The position numbers were made by a program, and so were the translations under genes. The notes below the pieces were generated by a model. That model was not told the origin of the DNA. It did no database searches and worked only from the letters and a program-made list of their open reading frames with translations. A DNA stretch of 8,780 bases from Christiangramia sp. (GTDB lineage Bacteria; Bacteroidota; Bacteroidia; Flavobacteriales; Flavobacteriaceae), in NCBI GenBank assembly GCA_024644145.1, contig JAHELO010000053.1, positions 1 through 8,780 of the forward strand, in the 5' to 3' direction. Below, piece after piece: positions 7,135 through 8,780 of this stretch. The first letter of the stretch is position 1, and each line of letters begins with the position of its first letter.

Positions 7135-8127
7135 TTACTCACTTGCCAGGTCCTTCTCCTCAATAACAAATGTGGTAAGCATTTTTCTTGAAGCAGGATC
7201 GGGAATTTCGGCCACCAATGCATAATTACCGGGAGCAAGGGTAGCCGTGAAATATGCGGTTTCTCCTGCCGGTAAATCCTGCACACCTCCCAGGAATTCT
7301 AAATTCTCTGGGGTAGGAGATTTGAATGAATCTACCGCTAACCAGTTAAGCCATTCATTCAGTGCTTTGAGATCTTTTTCAGACTTATAGCGTACCAGAT
7401 TCACATCATGACCTACAAAATTTTCATATGCCTTCTGGTCCAAGAAATTTACCTGAAAACGTTGTTTGCCACTCGCAGGTGTCCGGGTTAAAACAATCCC
7501 GTTTTCGGTAGAGATATTAATAGTGTTTTCTGCTTTAGGTTCCTGCATCTTGGTCTTTACCGGTAACACTTCAATTTCTTCAAGCATGCCCATAGCCGAA
7601 TGGAAAGTGCCATCGGGCATCTTTACATAACATTCTATCAGGTAATTGCCAGGACTAAGGTTTAAGGTAGTTTGAGCAGTTTCGCCCGGGGAGATAAGTC
7701 CGGCACCACCAAGGAACTTGATATTAAAGAACCACTCCGGCAATTCTTCAAATTTTTTCAACCCCTGTTCCATATTACCTGAATTTATCAAATTCATTGC
7801 ATCAACAAATACGGGTATTATCTCTTTCTCAGAATCCTGAAGGCTTTTGCCGGGAGGTAGTTTTTCAAGAATAAAAAAGTGAGTGTCTCCGCTTCTATTC
7901 TCATACCTGAAGGTTTGCCAGCCAGATTTTATTTTTTTAGGAAGTTCAAAGTTCATTCCCCTGGAAATTACTGTAATCGGTTCAGCATTGCCAGATTCTT
8001 TTTTCTCTTTCTTATAATCGTTAAGGCTGATCGTCTCTGCGGTTTTATGACTGTTGTCTTTACAGCCAACGCTAAATATCAGACTGGATATTATAATGCC
8101 TGTTTGTAAAATTTTACTGAATTTCAT
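7135..8127 (-). CDS. Two-domain cupredoxin-like lipoprotein, function unknown
   Basis: 330-residue SPII lipoprotein: signal sequence 1-21, then SVGC with lipidated C22, followed by KDN, a possible partial Bacteroidota surface-export signal. I do not recognise a named family. Two repeats are visible, at about 51-190 and 203-325, each containing an LGG, an L-x-x-GETA segment and an L-x-PGNY segment. Repeat 1 has a cupredoxin-like layout: N77 to H83 in ENRSGDTHFFIL, then PGNYLIECYVKM with C166, then H176 and M179/M181 in FHSAMGM. This could be a type-1-like copper site, although C-x9-H is longer than in plastocyanin. A helical insert (about 94-135) lies between. Repeat 2 keeps H240 but has no Cys and probably does not bind copper. 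A decayed paralogue lies 27 bp upstream, suggesting tandem duplication and one transcript. The lipoprotein call is firm; copper binding is inference. Confidence 0.85.
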   Translation of the reverse strand: MKFSKILQTGIIISSLIFSVGCKDNSHKTAETISLNDYKKEKKESGNAEPITVISRGMNFELPKKIKSGWQTFRYENRSGDTHFFILEKLPPGKSLQDSEKEIIPVFVDAMNLINSGNMEQGLKKFEELPEWFFNIKFLGGAGLISPGETAQTTLNLSPGNYLIECYVKMPDGTFHSAMGMLEEIEVLPVKTKMQEPKAENTINISTENGIVLTRTPASGKQRFQVNFLDQKAYENFVGHDVNLVRYKSEKDLKALNEWLNWLAVDSFKSPTPENLEFLGGVQDLPAGETAYFTATLAPGNYALVAEIPDPASRKMLTTFVIEEKDLASE

Positions 8128-8154
8128 GATGTAATTATTTAATTATTATTTGGT

Positions 8155-8698
8155 TTATTGTTGTGGAATTTCAAATATTTTAATTCCGTTTTTTCAAGTG
8201 AGGGCTGGTACCTCAGAGATCAAGGCATAAGTGCCAGGTTTTAGCAACTGTAGCCTCCGCAGCCTGACCTGAGGAGACAAGGCTGGGGCCGTCGTGTAAC
8301 ATCACACTCCAGTACCAATTTTGTAGGGATAATAAAATTTGCATTGCTATATTAAAGTTCCCTTCTGCAATAAGATCATTTCTTTTCTGAAAAGCGGGTA
8401 CTTTTTCGGCTTTACTGTCTTCTATGATTTTGCCTGCGGGCAGTTTTTCTACCACAAAATAGAGCGGGTTACCGGTTCTGATCTCATTTCGGAAAGTATT
8501 CCAGCCAGATTTAATTTCTTCGGGAAGACCGAAGCTCATCCCTTCACTTTTTACCACGATCTTTTGAGGGCCATTTGAACGTTCAGATGTAAAAAGGTTT
8601 AGAGTTTTCTTTTCCCAGCTCGTCAGGCCTAATAGTAAAAGGCATGCCGCTGAAGTTCTAATAGCTCTAATTAATATCCAATGATTAAAAGATTTCAT
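8155..8698 (-). pseudogene. Decayed paralogue of the cupredoxin-like lipoprotein
   Basis: The upstream tandem copy aligns along its length with the first repeat of the intact gene at 7135-8127, sharing for example GMSFGLPEEIKSGWNTF and FVVEKLPAGK. The likely original start is ATG at 8698 (MKSFNHWILIRAIRTS); an in-frame ATG at 8731 adds 11 unlikely residues. Three lesions are visible. The lipobox reads LTSW-EKK where LTSC-EKK is expected, one base change at 8615. The frame shifts at about 8245: after AEATV, homology (LKPGTYALISEVP) continues in another frame. That frame meets TGA at 8196-8194 and would otherwise run to TAA at 8157-8155 (KNGIKIFEI). As read without correction the protein stops at 8213. 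The copper-ligand His of the intact copy is Leu here, and the Cys/His/Met segment is absent. Transcription from here may still reach the intact gene. Confidence 0.8.
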
Positions 8699-8780
8699 AA
8701 TTTCTGTTTTTTGTTCGTAATAATTGCCCATTACAGGGAGCTTTTTCGGCTAAATTATTAGTATGCTCTTAGTTAATTCT
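8699..8780 (-). promoter_or_regulatory. Upstream region of the lipoprotein pair, cut by window edge
   Basis: These 82 bases lie before the pseudogene start and should include or border the promoter for both lipoprotein copies. TAATTTAG on the minus strand near 8759-8752 resembles the Bacteroidota TAnnTTTG element with one mismatch, but no TTG box can be judged this close to the edge. The evidence is weak and mostly positional. Confidence 0.25.

Noticed and set aside
7098..7286. 62-codon minus-strand frame overlapping the lipoprotein 3' end
   Set aside because: It overlaps the well-supported lipoprotein frame out of register and shows no recognisable features.
8699..8731. Upstream ATG at 8731 as the true start of the pseudogene
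   Set aside because: The extra MGNYYEQKTEI residues are polar and would precede the signal peptide; ATG at 8698 gives a normal lipoprotein N-terminus like that of the paralogue.

Overview
The window looks like a stretch of chromosome from a marine-type Flavobacteriaceae bacterium (phylum Bacteroidota). Reasons: moderately AT-rich DNA, AT-rich gene starts without clear Shine-Dalgarno sequences, a Bacteroidota-style OmpA-family protein with a basic coiled N-terminus, and an SPII lipoprotein. The genus cannot be fixed from the sequence. Every gene I can support is on the minus strand, so transcription runs from high to low coordinates.

Right end (about 8780 to 7135): two tandem paralogues of a putative cupredoxin-like lipoprotein family. 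The upstream copy (8155-8698) is a decayed pseudogene with three visible lesions: the lipobox Cys is now Trp, there is a frameshift near 8245, and an in-frame TGA lies at 8194. The downstream copy (7135-8127) is intact, has two repeated domains, and keeps a His/Cys/His/Met set in its first domain that could bind copper. A probable terminator follows at 7018-7074.

Middle (6843 to 5554): an exported OmpA-family protein with a coiled N-terminus, a Pro/Thr/Ala-rich linker, a beta-rich (LamG/concanavalin-like) middle and a C-terminal peptidoglycan-binding domain. The 554-bp gap after it (5000-5553) has no convincing gene. It does hold a strong symmetric terminator (5294-5322), a long imperfect stem-loop (5327-5395), a spaced palindrome (5145-5165) and a tandem 10-bp direct repeat resembling DnaA boxes (5094-5115), the last two lying upstream of nrdB.

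Left half (4999 to 1): nucleotide metabolism. nrdB (class Ia ribonucleotide reductase beta subunit), nrdA (alpha subunit with ATP-cone) and dgt (dGTP triphosphohydrolase, cut by the window edge) follow one another. NrdA and NrdB make deoxynucleotides, and Dgt degrades dGTP, so the cluster combines synthesis and degradation of the dNTP pool. An intrinsic terminator separates nrdA from dgt, and the nrdB-nrdA spacer carries overlapping inverted repeats that could form alternative RNA structures.

Most of the window is conserved housekeeping DNA. The parts most worth a second look are the lipoprotein/pseudogene pair and the structured non-coding DNA around nrdB. I saw no CRISPR array, rRNA, tRNA, insertion sequence or phage gene.
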